The position numbers and the translations under genes are program-made. A DNA stretch of 64,000 nucleotides, from positions 4,353,837-4,417,836 of the forward strand of contig JACBWW010000046.1 of assembly GCA_020086605.1 (NCBI GenBank), read 5' to 3'. The stretch comes from Lanius collurio (Eukaryota > Chordata > Aves > Passeriformes > Laniidae). A model generated the notes under the pieces. The model made no database searches, was not told the origin of the DNA, and worked only from the letters and a program-made list of their open reading frames with translations. Shown piece by piece: positions 22,952 through 31,949 of this stretch (position 1 is the stretch's first letter; the number at the start of each line of letters is the position of its first letter).

Positions 22952-24260
22952 CAAGGGAGCTCAGCTGTGAATGGATGGAAGGGGCTCGGAGCCAAGGAAA
23001 GGTGCTTGGGAAAGCCGGAGTTGTTCCCTAATGGAGGAGCAGGGAGGGTGCTGATGTCCCAGGAACATCTGCCTGGGATTCCAAATGCAGCTCAGGGCTC
23101 TTCTGTCACCTAGGCTCGGCTTAAAAATGATGTGTGCTCCCCCTCATTCAACTACAGCCAGGAAATAGCCCGGAGCAGCGTGGGGAGGGAATGAAATCCA
23201 GCCCAGAGGAGGGACTGGGAGGTTCCCCAGCAGGAATCAGCTCCTGCACAAGGCACAGAGCCCATGCTCAGTTCTCCAGAGAGTCCTGGCCATTGCAGCA
23301 GGGATGGAGGGTGTCCAGCAGGGCTGGAATGATGGATGGGGAGGAGAATGAGGAGGAAAGGCTGAAATGAGAAGTTTCATCCACTCAGGGGCTGTGCCAA
23401 AGCCCAGAACTCCTGGTTTTCCCTTGGCATCCGTGCTGAGAGCCCGAACTCTGCTGGACAAAGCAGCCCTCAGCCATGCCTCAAGGGGCTCATCCGGTGA
23501 TTCCCGGGGTGGGCTGGGGTGACCCAGGGCCTGTCCAAGCACACACCGGCTCTGATGGCCACACTCCAGCCCTTCCATGCCCGAGGCTGTTCCATGGGAG
23601 CTCTGGGACTGTGATCCCGTCCCAGACACCGACCAAGGTGGCTGTGCTGGGAATGCGGCTCCACAGCGCTGGAGCCAGGGATGGGCTGAGTTTGTGAACA
23701 TGAGCTATCAATTCTCTGTTCTCCCTCCAGGCTGGAGCTGTTCTCTCCTTCCCAGCCCAACCACCCCTGGTGCTCGGCACTCGTACTCAGCTGCCCACCC
23801 CGTTCTCACCTGCAGAGCCTCTCCCCACCAGGCTGGGATGGATTTCCCGATGGAGCAGAGCCCTGGGGCCCTGCAGCTGGGCACCATGGATTAACAATCC
23901 CAGCGCTGCCAGCTGGGGACATCTGGGACCCTCCCCAGCTGAATGTCACCCCTGGTCTGTGCTGGTCCTTGGGGGAAGCAGGGGAGGGCGTGGGACAGCA
24001 CCGTGCGCTGGGGACATGGAGCTCCTCAGCAGTGGGGTGGCTGGAGGAGCCAAAATCCCCCAGTCCTCTCCCACATGCATGGCCAAACCTTGCCCAGCCC
24101 CCTCTGGTCTGTGGGCTGCAGGAAGGCTGGAGGGGGATCCCGGAGCTTTGTCCATCCTGTGCTCCAAGAAAGGGGCTGGAGGCACAGCAAGATTTGTCCT
24201 CCAGCCAGGACCAAACCTCTCCCTCCATGGCAGCTGCTGTCCCTCCCATTTTCCTCCTGG
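22952..24260. other. noncoding DNA, no feature recognised
   Basis: GC-rich and unique-looking, with frames open on both strands by composition. No recognised repeat or exon. Confidence 0.45.
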
Positions 24261-24269
24261 CAGCTAAGT

Positions 24270-24440
24270 TGTTAATAAGCCTCCTTTTCTCGGAGTCCAT
24301 CGAAATGACTATTTTAAAACAACTACAGATGTGCTAAATTGGCTCAGCATAATAGGATGAGATGGAGAATAAAGGTTTCCCCAGTGGGCTGTCGCCAGCA
24401 CAGGTAATTTATTACCTGGGTGGCTAATTACACGCTTCCC
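24270..24440. promoter_or_regulatory. candidate regulatory element with TAAT-TT-ATTA palindrome
   Basis: An AT-rich island (GTTAATAAGCC, ACTATTTTAAAACAACTAC, GCATAATAGG). Its key feature is the palindrome CAGGTAATTTATTACCTG at 24401-24418: 8-base arms around TT. It holds TAATNNATTA, the known P2 dimer site of paired-class homeodomains, flanked symmetrically by CAGGTA/TACCTG, the known ZEB/Snail-type E2-box. CTAATTACAC follows at 24424. Function is inferred. Confidence 0.35.
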
Positions 24441-25934
24441 AGCTTTCCAGGGTGAAAACATCTTGATATTTCCTAGTTAAGGAGCCCTGACACGAGTGAA
24501 ATGACCAGACATGTGAATAGGAAACGTGGTGATGAAGTACCTGCGAGCTGAAGAATGCAAAGGAAAAGGCATTCTGCAGCCAGGAAAAATGAACTGTGGG
24601 ATTTCCCTCAGCACCTTGGGGGAGCGGGGAAGGGCTGCACCCCTCCAACGCCAGCCAATTCCTGCACTTTCTGCAGGAAAACGGCTGCTAACTGAATTCC
24701 AAGCTGGGGAAAAAAAATCTCCAGTAAGGGAGAGAGGGGAAAGAATTTCATGAGTTCTGCACATGCACTCGTGAGCTTTGGGGGCTTTGGGGGCTGTGGG
24801 AAGGGGAAAGCTCTGTGGTCCTTCCCTCCATGGCTGGCAGCACCCCCTGGCCCTGCTGATGGATGTTCCTGCCCACCAGACATCCAGGAAGGAGAAGCTC
24901 ACTCATGAGAAGCTCCCTCATTCCAGGAGAAACTTTCCATCTCCAGCTCCTCTCCACCCCGAGGAATCACCCCTTTCCCTGGTGTGTTCCAAGCAGTGCA
25001 GGTAGGAAACACATCTCCATTATCCTCTGGTTTGTTATTTGATTATAAAATGTAATGTTTGCTTGGTTAATGGCTTTGAGACAAGGTATCCTATAAAATA
25101 CACACTCCACAAGCACAGCAAATGGGCCAATTTCCCCAGGATTTAAAATCGATGGCCTGGAGCAAATCCCATCCAGACAAAAGATGCCTGGTGGAAGTGC
25201 CTGTGGCAGCCCATGGCCTCCAGCCACAGCAGGGAGCTGGGTGTTCTTGGAAGGATGGCAACAGCAGGGCCAAAAAAACCTTTGGAAAAGAATTCCTTTT
25301 TTCCCTGGACAACCTGGAATGGTGGGATTGGGCTGGGTTGTGGTGTCAGTGCCTGCTGGGTGACCCACTCCTGTCACTGGCTTTGGAGGCTGTGGTGACC
25401 TGACCTTGCCCCATGGCCAGTGAGGGGACAGAGCTCAGCTTGTCCCCAGGAGCTCACCCTGGGCTTGGCTCTTCCTGTGAGGACAGGAAATGATCTCAGC
25501 TCAAATGGGGATCTGGGCTTGCAGACCCCTGGGTGCTGTTTTAGCACCCAAAACCCACCCAGCAATGAGGATGTACCTGCGTCTCCTGAGGTGTTTCCCA
25601 CCCAGTTTGCCCTTCAAGATTCCCCTGTTTGCTGAAGGAAACTGCCCTGGAGATAGCACAGCTCCCAAGGAAACCTGAGCAGGCAACTTTCTTGGAAGCC
25701 AGGGGAAGTTCCTGGAGCTCTTCGCTCTCCTGACTTTACAGCAGGGGCAGGAGCAGGGATGGCATCACCTGGGAAGAGTCCCAGCTCTTGCCTGGCTGTC
25801 TGCAGAGGGGGGAGCAGCAAATCCTGTTTTTTTTCTCTTGTGGGACCTCATTTCACAGCTTGCAGCAGGGAAGGATAGGGCTGGGTGGTGCCATGGCCAG
25901 GAGATGGATGCAGCTCCAGTGGTGCCCAAAATAA
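24441..25934. other. noncoding DNA, no gene recognised
   Basis: Unique-looking GC-moderate sequence with AT-rich DNA at 25010-25110. No repeat or exon recognised. Confidence 0.45.
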
Positions 25935-26074
25935 GGATCACAGAAACAGTGGGTGGTTTGGGTTGGAAGGGACCTCAAAGCTCATCCCATCCCACCCCTG
26001 CCTTGGGCAGGACACCTTCCACTATCCCAGGTTGCTCCAAGCCCCATCCAACCAGGCCTTGGACGCTTCCTGGG
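25935..26074 (-). repeat. CR1 LINE 3' fragment (type A)
   Basis: The 3' end is at the left: GGATCACAGAAACAGTGGG, GGTTTGGGTTGGAAGGGACC, TCATCCCATCCCACCCCTGC, CACTATCCCAGGTTGCTCC, CCATCCAACCAGGCCTTGG. It ends abruptly inside the element at CTTCCTGGGATGC. Very close to the 3' tip shared by other type A copies. Confidence 0.88.
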
Positions 26075-26559
26075 ATGCAAATCCATCCTGGGAATTCTGG
26101 GAAAAGATCCCATCTACTGTCACCTTGTAACACTGAAATTCTGAGTATTTTCCCCCAATCCCCCTGTTTTGTGCATCCCACGGGCTGGGGGGATCCCGAC
26201 TGTCTCTGGGAAGGGATTGTTGGGGACAAAGGGAAGAGCAGGAAACGCGGTGTTTGGGGTATGAAAGGGGCCTCGTTCCCAGGGATAAAAGGGAGGGATG
26301 TGTGTGTGCATCTTTGGATCTGCAGCATCTCCCAGAGCTCGACGTTTACACTTCTTTATCCTTCGACTTCTTCCTTAATGAGAAATTAATTAGCCTTGTA
26401 GTTCCTGCTTGGGAACTTGTAAACACTCAGCGCTGCCTGTTGCTCCCCCCACCTGGGTCCCACCCGCCTTCCCTGTAGTCCAAGATATCTGACAAAAACA
26501 CTCCCGAACAAAGCGTGCCTGCTAATTCAGGGAATTATCGGGAAGCTGGAGCAGGGCTG
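26075..26559. other. noncoding DNA, no feature recognised
   Basis: Short unique stretch between CR1 and the CpG-rich block. 26340-26420 is AT-rich (CTTAATGAGAAATTAATTAG). No gene recognised. Confidence 0.45.
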
Positions 26560-26680
26560 AGATAATCGGCCCTAAATAGCGGCTGATTGCGCTTCCTCCG
26601 CGGCTGTCGCGGCTCCCTCCCACCCCCAGCGAGCGGCTCGGGGCCACCGGGCCGGGAAGTGACCGAGCTGGGGATGTCCT
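26560..26680. other. short CpG-rich block
   Basis: About 15 CpGs in 120 bases by eye (ATCGGCC, TAGCGGC, TTGCGC, CCGCGGCTGTCGCGGC, GCGAGCGGCTCGGGG), far above the surroundings. It sits about 100 bases left of the 14-bp minisatellite. It could be a small unmethylated island or a biased-gene-conversion spot. No promoter motif stands out. Confidence 0.4.
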
Positions 26681-26769
26681 GGATGCTCCAGGGGATGGTG
26701 CTGCTGGCTCCACTGCCTCGCCTCTGGGAAAAAGAAAGGAAAAGCAGTGATTGCTTCGCGGTCCTGGTT

Positions 26770-27605
26770 GTGACGTCCCCACAGGCATGTCCTCACTGTG
26801 ATGTCCCCACTGTGATGTCCCCACAGCCATGTCCTCACTGCCATGTCCCCACTGTGATGTCCCCACGGCCAGGTCCTCACTGTGATGTCCCCACTGTGAT
26901 GTCCCCACAGCCATGTCCCCACTGCCACATCCCCACTGCCACGTCCCCACTGCCATGTCCCCACAGCCATGTCCCCACTGCCATGTCCCCACTGCCACAT
27001 CCCTACAGCCATGCCCCCACTGTGACGTCCCCGCTGTGATGTCCCCACAGCCATGTCCCCACTGTGACGTCCCCACTGCCATGTCCCCACTGCCATGTCC
27101 CCACAGCCATGTCCTCACTGTGATGTCCCCACAGCCATGTCCTCACTGCCATGTCCTCACTGCCACGTCCCCACAGCCATGTCCTCACTGCCATGTCCTC
27201 ACTGCCATGTCCTCACAGCCATGTCCCCACTGCCACGTCCCCACAGCCATATCCCCACAGCCATGTCCCCACTGCCATGTCCCCACTGCCATGTCCTCAC
27301 TGCCATGTCCTCACTGCCACGTCCCCACTGCAACGTCCCCACAGCCATGCCCCCACTGTGACGTCCCCACTGTGATGTCCCCACTGCCATGTCCTCACTG
27401 TGATGTCCCCACTGCCATGTCCCCACTGCCATGTCCTCACTGCCATGTCCCCACTGTCATGTCCTCACTGCCATCTCTTACTGCCATGTCCCCACTGCCA
27501 TGTCCCCACAGCCATGTCCCCACAGCCATGTTCTCACTGCCATGTCCTCACTGCCATGTCCCCACAGCCATGTCCTCACTGTGACGTCCTCACTTCCATG
27601 TCCTC
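26770..27605. repeat. 14-bp-unit minisatellite, about 60 copies
   Basis: An uninterrupted array of GTCCCCACTGCCAT-type units, 836 bases in all. Variants within the unit are CCCC/CCTC, ACTG/ACAG, CCAT/TGAT, and ATGTCC/ACGTCC. Because 14 is not a multiple of 3, every frame reads the same 14-residue cycle (PHCHVPTAMSPLPC-like on plus, GDMAVGTWQWGHGS-like on minus), giving open frames of about 200 codons that are artefacts. One unit at about 27468-27482 has an indel (CATCTCTTACTG). The minus strand carries a G-run in every unit. Confidence 0.97.
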
Positions 27606-29117
27606 CTCCCACCTGGGCTCTGTGTTGTCCCTGTGCCACCCTGTGCCTTAAGCAGCTCCTGATTGTTCAGTCCACCCTGGGAGAGGAAGGTCAGCTCTTC
27701 AGCCCTTCACCAAGCCCAGCCTGAGGAATTCCTGGGCTCTGCTGCTTCCTCCCAGCCCTTCTTCAGCCTCTCCAAGGCCACCCTCAATCCTGCCAGTAGC
27801 CACAGCATCTCCTGCTCAGCAGAGAGCTGGAAGTGCACAATGGGAGCTGAGCATCCTCAGGAACACGTCCAGAGCCATGGAAACACATCCCTGACACAGT
27901 GCAGGATGTGCTCCCAGAGCAGCCAGAGACTGGTAAAAGAGGTGGGAACAAAGCTGGGAAAAGTGGGCTCAGCCCAGTGGATCACATTGCCGGGACATAC
28001 TCTGGATCTGTGGCACGGAGCAGGGGAAGCATCATCTTTGTGCCAGGACCTCATTCATTTTCATTAAAATACCATTTTCTGAAGGGAGAGGTTTAATTGG
28101 CAGGGAAATAGTGGGATTAATTGTTGCAAATTCACAAGACAACGAGTGCTCTGAGGCCACAGGGCAGCAAAGAGCATGAGCTGTGTACAAACCCCAGCGT
28201 GGGGCAGTGATGGGGCACTTCCCACTCCCACTGAGCCAAGGAGGATGGACCCTGTAATCCACAGCCTACAGATCTGATCTGCTCCAGCAAAACTAGGCTG
28301 CTTTGCCCCAAAATCACTGCCAAGGGACAGCTTTGCAGCCTTGAAGCCCAGCTCTGCTGCTGACACACTTTTCCCAGCAGTCAGTGAGCAGCCAAGGAGT
28401 TTCCTACCCGCAGGCAGGTGGATCCCACGAGCAGGTTTGGTGGTGGGGAAGCCTCCTGATGCCTCCTGCTCCTTCCTCCTGTGCTGCTCAGCTGATGGGA
28501 CAGAACGGGTTTGTGTCATTTCCTCGAGGAGGAAATGTGCTGTTCCAAAGAGGACTTGGAGCTCCTTCAGCAGTGAGTCATGACTTTGTGCATAAGCTAA
28601 ACACTGGAGCAGAATCATAAATAAATAAAACTGCCTTCATAAACTGGAAATTAAACACATCCCGTCCTTGTTTGCGATGCACTATGATTCATGCTGCTGC
28701 TTCCTACTTCAAGGGTTATTTTAAACCAGGCTTTGCAAGCTCTTTGTGCCTTTTATCCATCCCTTGGTTTGCCCTGTGCTGCTGCTCGAGGAACGTTCTT
28801 TGATACAATATCAAATTCCACTCTCATGTTCCCTCTCCTCGTGCTGTGTCCTTGCAGGGCTGGTGGCAGTGACAGGTGTGAAGGTGCTGGGCTGAAGGCT
28901 GTGGGACATTCCCAGTTCACCAGGTCACCTCCATCTCCAGGCAAGGCTGAGGAAATGCTGCCCGGAGCAGGAGCCAGAGCTGGAACCTGTGCTCACACAG
29001 GGCTGACATCGCTCCTTGCTGGAAGTGCTGATCCCACCTATTCCATTTCCCAGCCCCTCCCCCCTACAGCAGCAGCACCATTTGAGCAGACAAAGCTGGG
29101 TCAGGCACTTGAAGACA
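27606..29117. other. noncoding DNA, no gene recognised
   Basis: Unique-looking. AT-rich words at 28060-28130 (GGTTTAATTGG, GATTAATTGTTG) and 28612-28660 (AATAAATAAATAAAAC). No repeat family or exon recognised. Confidence 0.45.
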
Positions 29118-29315
29118 GAATAGAATCATGGAATAGCAGGATCCTTTGGGTTGGAAGTGGCTTTAAAGTTCAACTCATTCCACCCCCCTTCCATGATCCC
29201 AGGTTCCCCCAAGCCCCATCCAACCTGGCCTTGAACACTTCCAGGGATGGGGCAGCCACGGCTTCTCTGGGCTGTGCCAGGGCCTCCTCACCCTCATCAA
29301 ACCTTCCTCAAGATC
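29118..29315 (-). repeat. CR1 LINE 3' fragment (type A), internally deleted
   Basis: The 3' end is at the left: GAATAGAATCATGGAATAGC, TTTGGGTTGGAAGTGGC, CCAAGCCCCATCCAACCTGG, ACTTCCAGGGATGGGGCAGC, GCCAGGGCCTCCTCACCC. The segment that normally reads GCCATGGGCAGGGACACC is missing between ACCCCCCTT and CCATGATCCCAGG. The GAATAGAATCATGGAATAG start preserves part of the CR1 3' octamer repeat. Confidence 0.87.
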
Positions 29316-29469
29316 AGATCTCATCAATTACTATTTTTTTCTCTCCGGGATGATTTCCAGCTGGATCAGTTCCTGAGCCTGACTCCTAAGGAACAGTGGG
29401 AGGAGCAGCTGAGATGTCACCGCAGTGGATCTGTCACCCAAAGAAGAGGGGGAGCTGCCTGTGCTCAGC

Positions 29470-29596
29470 TGCCCTGGGATCCCTCATGCTCTGGGATCCC
29501 TCCTGCTCTGGGATCCCTCCTGCCCCAAGATCCCTCCTGCCCTGGCTTTCCTCCTGCCCCAGGATTCCCCGCTGACCTGAGATCCCTCCTGCCCTG
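29470..29596. repeat. 17-bp degenerate tandem repeat
   Basis: About seven copies of a GGGATCCCTCCTGCTCT-like unit, with later copies diverged (AAGATCCCTCCTGCCCC, GGATTCCCCGCTGACCT). The minus strand reads a Gly/Gln/Arg cycle, a repeat artefact. Confidence 0.85.
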
Positions 29597-30478
29597 CATT
29601 GTGCATCACCTGTAGAAGCACAAATCACTCATGTGTGCAGAGAGGTGAGGAGGTGCCTTGTACCCCAATCTCCCCCATCCTCCTCCTCACTCCAAATGGG
29701 ATCTAGACACTGGATTAGACCAAAAATGCCTTTCCCACGGTGCCAGATCTGTCCCAAATTTGACATTTCAAGTGTGAGCTGGCTGATGCTCAGAGCCACC
29801 CAGCCAAAACTCATCCTGTTCTGCCCTCACAGCTGTCCCCCAGCTGAGCCCTGCAGCAGCAGTGACACCACGGGGGAGGCCCAGCAAGGATATTTTGGGA
29901 TGTTTTGGCTCCTAATCCTGCCCCACCACCCCTGGCTCCGAGGAGTCTGTGGAGCTCTGGGCTCAGCTGGCTCCGAGGGCTCGCTGGGTGAGGAGGTCAC
30001 CTCAGGCATCTGGGGTCACCTTAGGGTTACCCTGCTCCTCATTTAGGCTGGGAAAAATAAGTCTGGCTCTGCCAGCCCCTGGGCTGTGAGGAGGAGGGGG
30101 CTGAGCAACCTGTGAGCCATCGGTGTCTTTGTCCAGGTGGGATGTCCCGCTCTGCCACAGCGTGGAGGGGCTTGGGCTGAGGCTGGCAGTGCTGGGAAGG
30201 GCCAGGTTGGATTGTCCTGACTGGTGGTGCTGGGGGCCCCTGTACATGGGAAGGCAGAGAGGGCCCAGACAGTGGATACAGCCCCTCCCACTGCACAGCC
30301 AGCCTCACTCTTGTCCTTTAATCCAGGTATCCCTTTAAATCCAGGTATTTCCTCCTGTCTGTTCCAGATCCTAATGCAGACCCTAATCACAAAGCACTGG
30401 GTTCCTCTCTTCCTTAAAGCTGGTCCTCCCTTAAAGCTGGTCCTGAAACTGCAGAGATTTGTGTGCAGGAGGGTCCAC
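29597..30478. other. noncoding DNA, no feature recognised
   Basis: Unique GC-moderate sequence with a short local duplication of CCTTAAAGCTGGTCCT (30412-30442). No gene recognised. Confidence 0.45.
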
Positions 30479-30672
30479 CTCTTCCTCTCCAGTGAAATCC
30501 TGCAGTTCCCTACTCCAGCTCTTCCTCTCCAGTGAAATCCTGCAGTTCCCTACTCCAACTCTTCCTCTCCAGTGAAATCCTGCAGTTCCCTACTCCAACT
30601 CTCCCTCTCCAGTGAAATCCTGCAGTTCCCTACTCCAGCTCTCCCTCTCCAGTGAAATACCTGCGATTCCCT
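30479..30672. repeat. 40-bp tandem repeat, nearly 5 copies
   Basis: Units start at 30479, 30519, 30559, 30599 and 30639, each CTCTTCCTCTCCAGTGAAAT followed by CCTGCAGTTCCCTACTCCAR. The last copy diverges (GAAATACCTGCGATTCCCTG). Near identity of the first four indicates recent expansion and likely length polymorphism. Confidence 0.96.
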
Positions 30673-31030
30673 GTCTTGGCAGAGCTCAGCTGCTGGACCT
30701 GCTCCCTCCAAACCAGGCTGGAACACGTCAAACAGGAACATTAACTATTTTTCCAGCTGTCTGGAGCTCTCGATCCATACAGCACACATTGATGTTGCAC
30801 TTCCCCACCTGGCCAAGGAGATGCCAGCCATGCCGGGATTGCTGGGTTGGGGGTTTTTTTTAGAACTTGGAGGAACTCCCTGCCAGGGGTGATTCTTCTG
30901 CAGGAGCTGCAATCTGGGACTGCTCCCCAGGCTGGCTGGGTGGGTGTCACTCCTTGGCAAAGGTAGGACAAGGCAAGTGAGACCATTCCCAGCAGCAGCA
31001 GCTCCAACTGGTGCCATCCTGGAGCCAGGA
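30673..31030. other. noncoding DNA, no feature recognised
   Basis: Unique sequence between the 40-bp repeat and the next CR1, with a G/T-rich GGGTTGGGGGTTTTTTTT run at 30843-30860. Nothing else recognised. Confidence 0.45.
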
Positions 31031-31238
31031 GTCACAGAATCCCAGGATTGTTTGTGTTGGAAGGGACCTTAAATTCCATCCAGTCTCACCCCCTGCCACA
31101 GGCAGGGACACTCTCCACTATCCCAGGGTGCTCCAAGCCCCATCCAAACTGGCCTTGGACACTTCCAGGGATGGGGCAGACACAGCTTCTCTGGCAAAAC
31201 CATTCCAGGGCCCCCCCACCCTCACAGTGTCCAGAGGG
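31031..31238 (-). repeat. CR1 LINE 3' fragment (type A)
   Basis: The 3' end is at the left: GTCACAGAATCCCAGGATTG, TGTTGGAAGGGACCTTAAAT, CACTATCCCAGGGTGCTCC, ACTTCCAGGGATGGGGCAG, ending around CCCCACCCTCACAGTGTCC. Missing the more 5' part retained at 37090. Confidence 0.9.
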
Positions 31239-31896
31239 GGAGGTGGAATGTCCCCAAACCTTGGACTCAGATCTGTCTGCTCCCAGCAGCAGCACTGAGA
31301 TGCCCGAGGATCCCAGTGCAAGTCAGTTGATCCCAGTTTTGGGTGGGATAGAGCATTAACTGGGCCAGTCTGAAACCAATTTGAGTCCATCTTTGAACAC
31401 GATTCAATTCCTATCCAAGATTGTTTGGGATAGACCTGATCCTAAAGGGAGCAGCAGAGAAAGCAGACTAAACACGCAATATTAAATAGCAAGTGCTAAT
31501 ATGAGAGCCATTAAACACGAGCCCTCTCCTGCCTCTGGAACAGCTGGAATTGGGGCTCCTCTCCCTCTGCCAGATCCTGGTGCTACCGAAAGCCAGGGCA
31601 GCCGCACGTGTATGGATCAAATTGCTGGAATGGAGGAGAAATTCCGTTTCCTGCTGCCAATCTTTCTGGCATTCCATCCTCTGCCCCTGCTCTCAGCCAA
31701 GGTGGGAACAGACAAGGTCCTTTTCCCTTGGGAGATGTGGGAAGGGGGAGTGTGGCTGTCCAGCTCCTGGCTCTGGGAAGGTTGGCAGGGAGGCTTCTCC
31801 CCCAGCCTTATGGAAAATTAGAGAAATCTTATTTTGTTTTGGGATGAATCCAAGAGGTTTTGATGTCCTGGGAGGGATCTGCTGGCCATACAAAAA
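31239..31896. other. noncoding DNA, no feature recognised
   Basis: Unique sequence, AT-rich at 31470-31515. No gene recognised. Confidence 0.45.
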
Positions 31897-31949
31897 CTTC
31901 TCCTCTTTCTCTCTTTCTCTCTCTTACTCTCTCTCTCTCTCTCTCTCTC
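31897..31949. repeat. (CT)n microsatellite
   Basis: A pyrimidine tract resolving into about 13 perfect CT units at 31925-31949, preceded by imperfect CTTT/CTCT units. It directly abuts AGAATTTC. Confidence 0.95.

Noticed and set aside
26913..27584. Open frame of about 223 codons, Cys/His/Pro-rich
   Set aside because: It is the translation of the 14-bp minisatellite. Equivalent frames exist in other phases and on the other strand, so it carries no coding signal.
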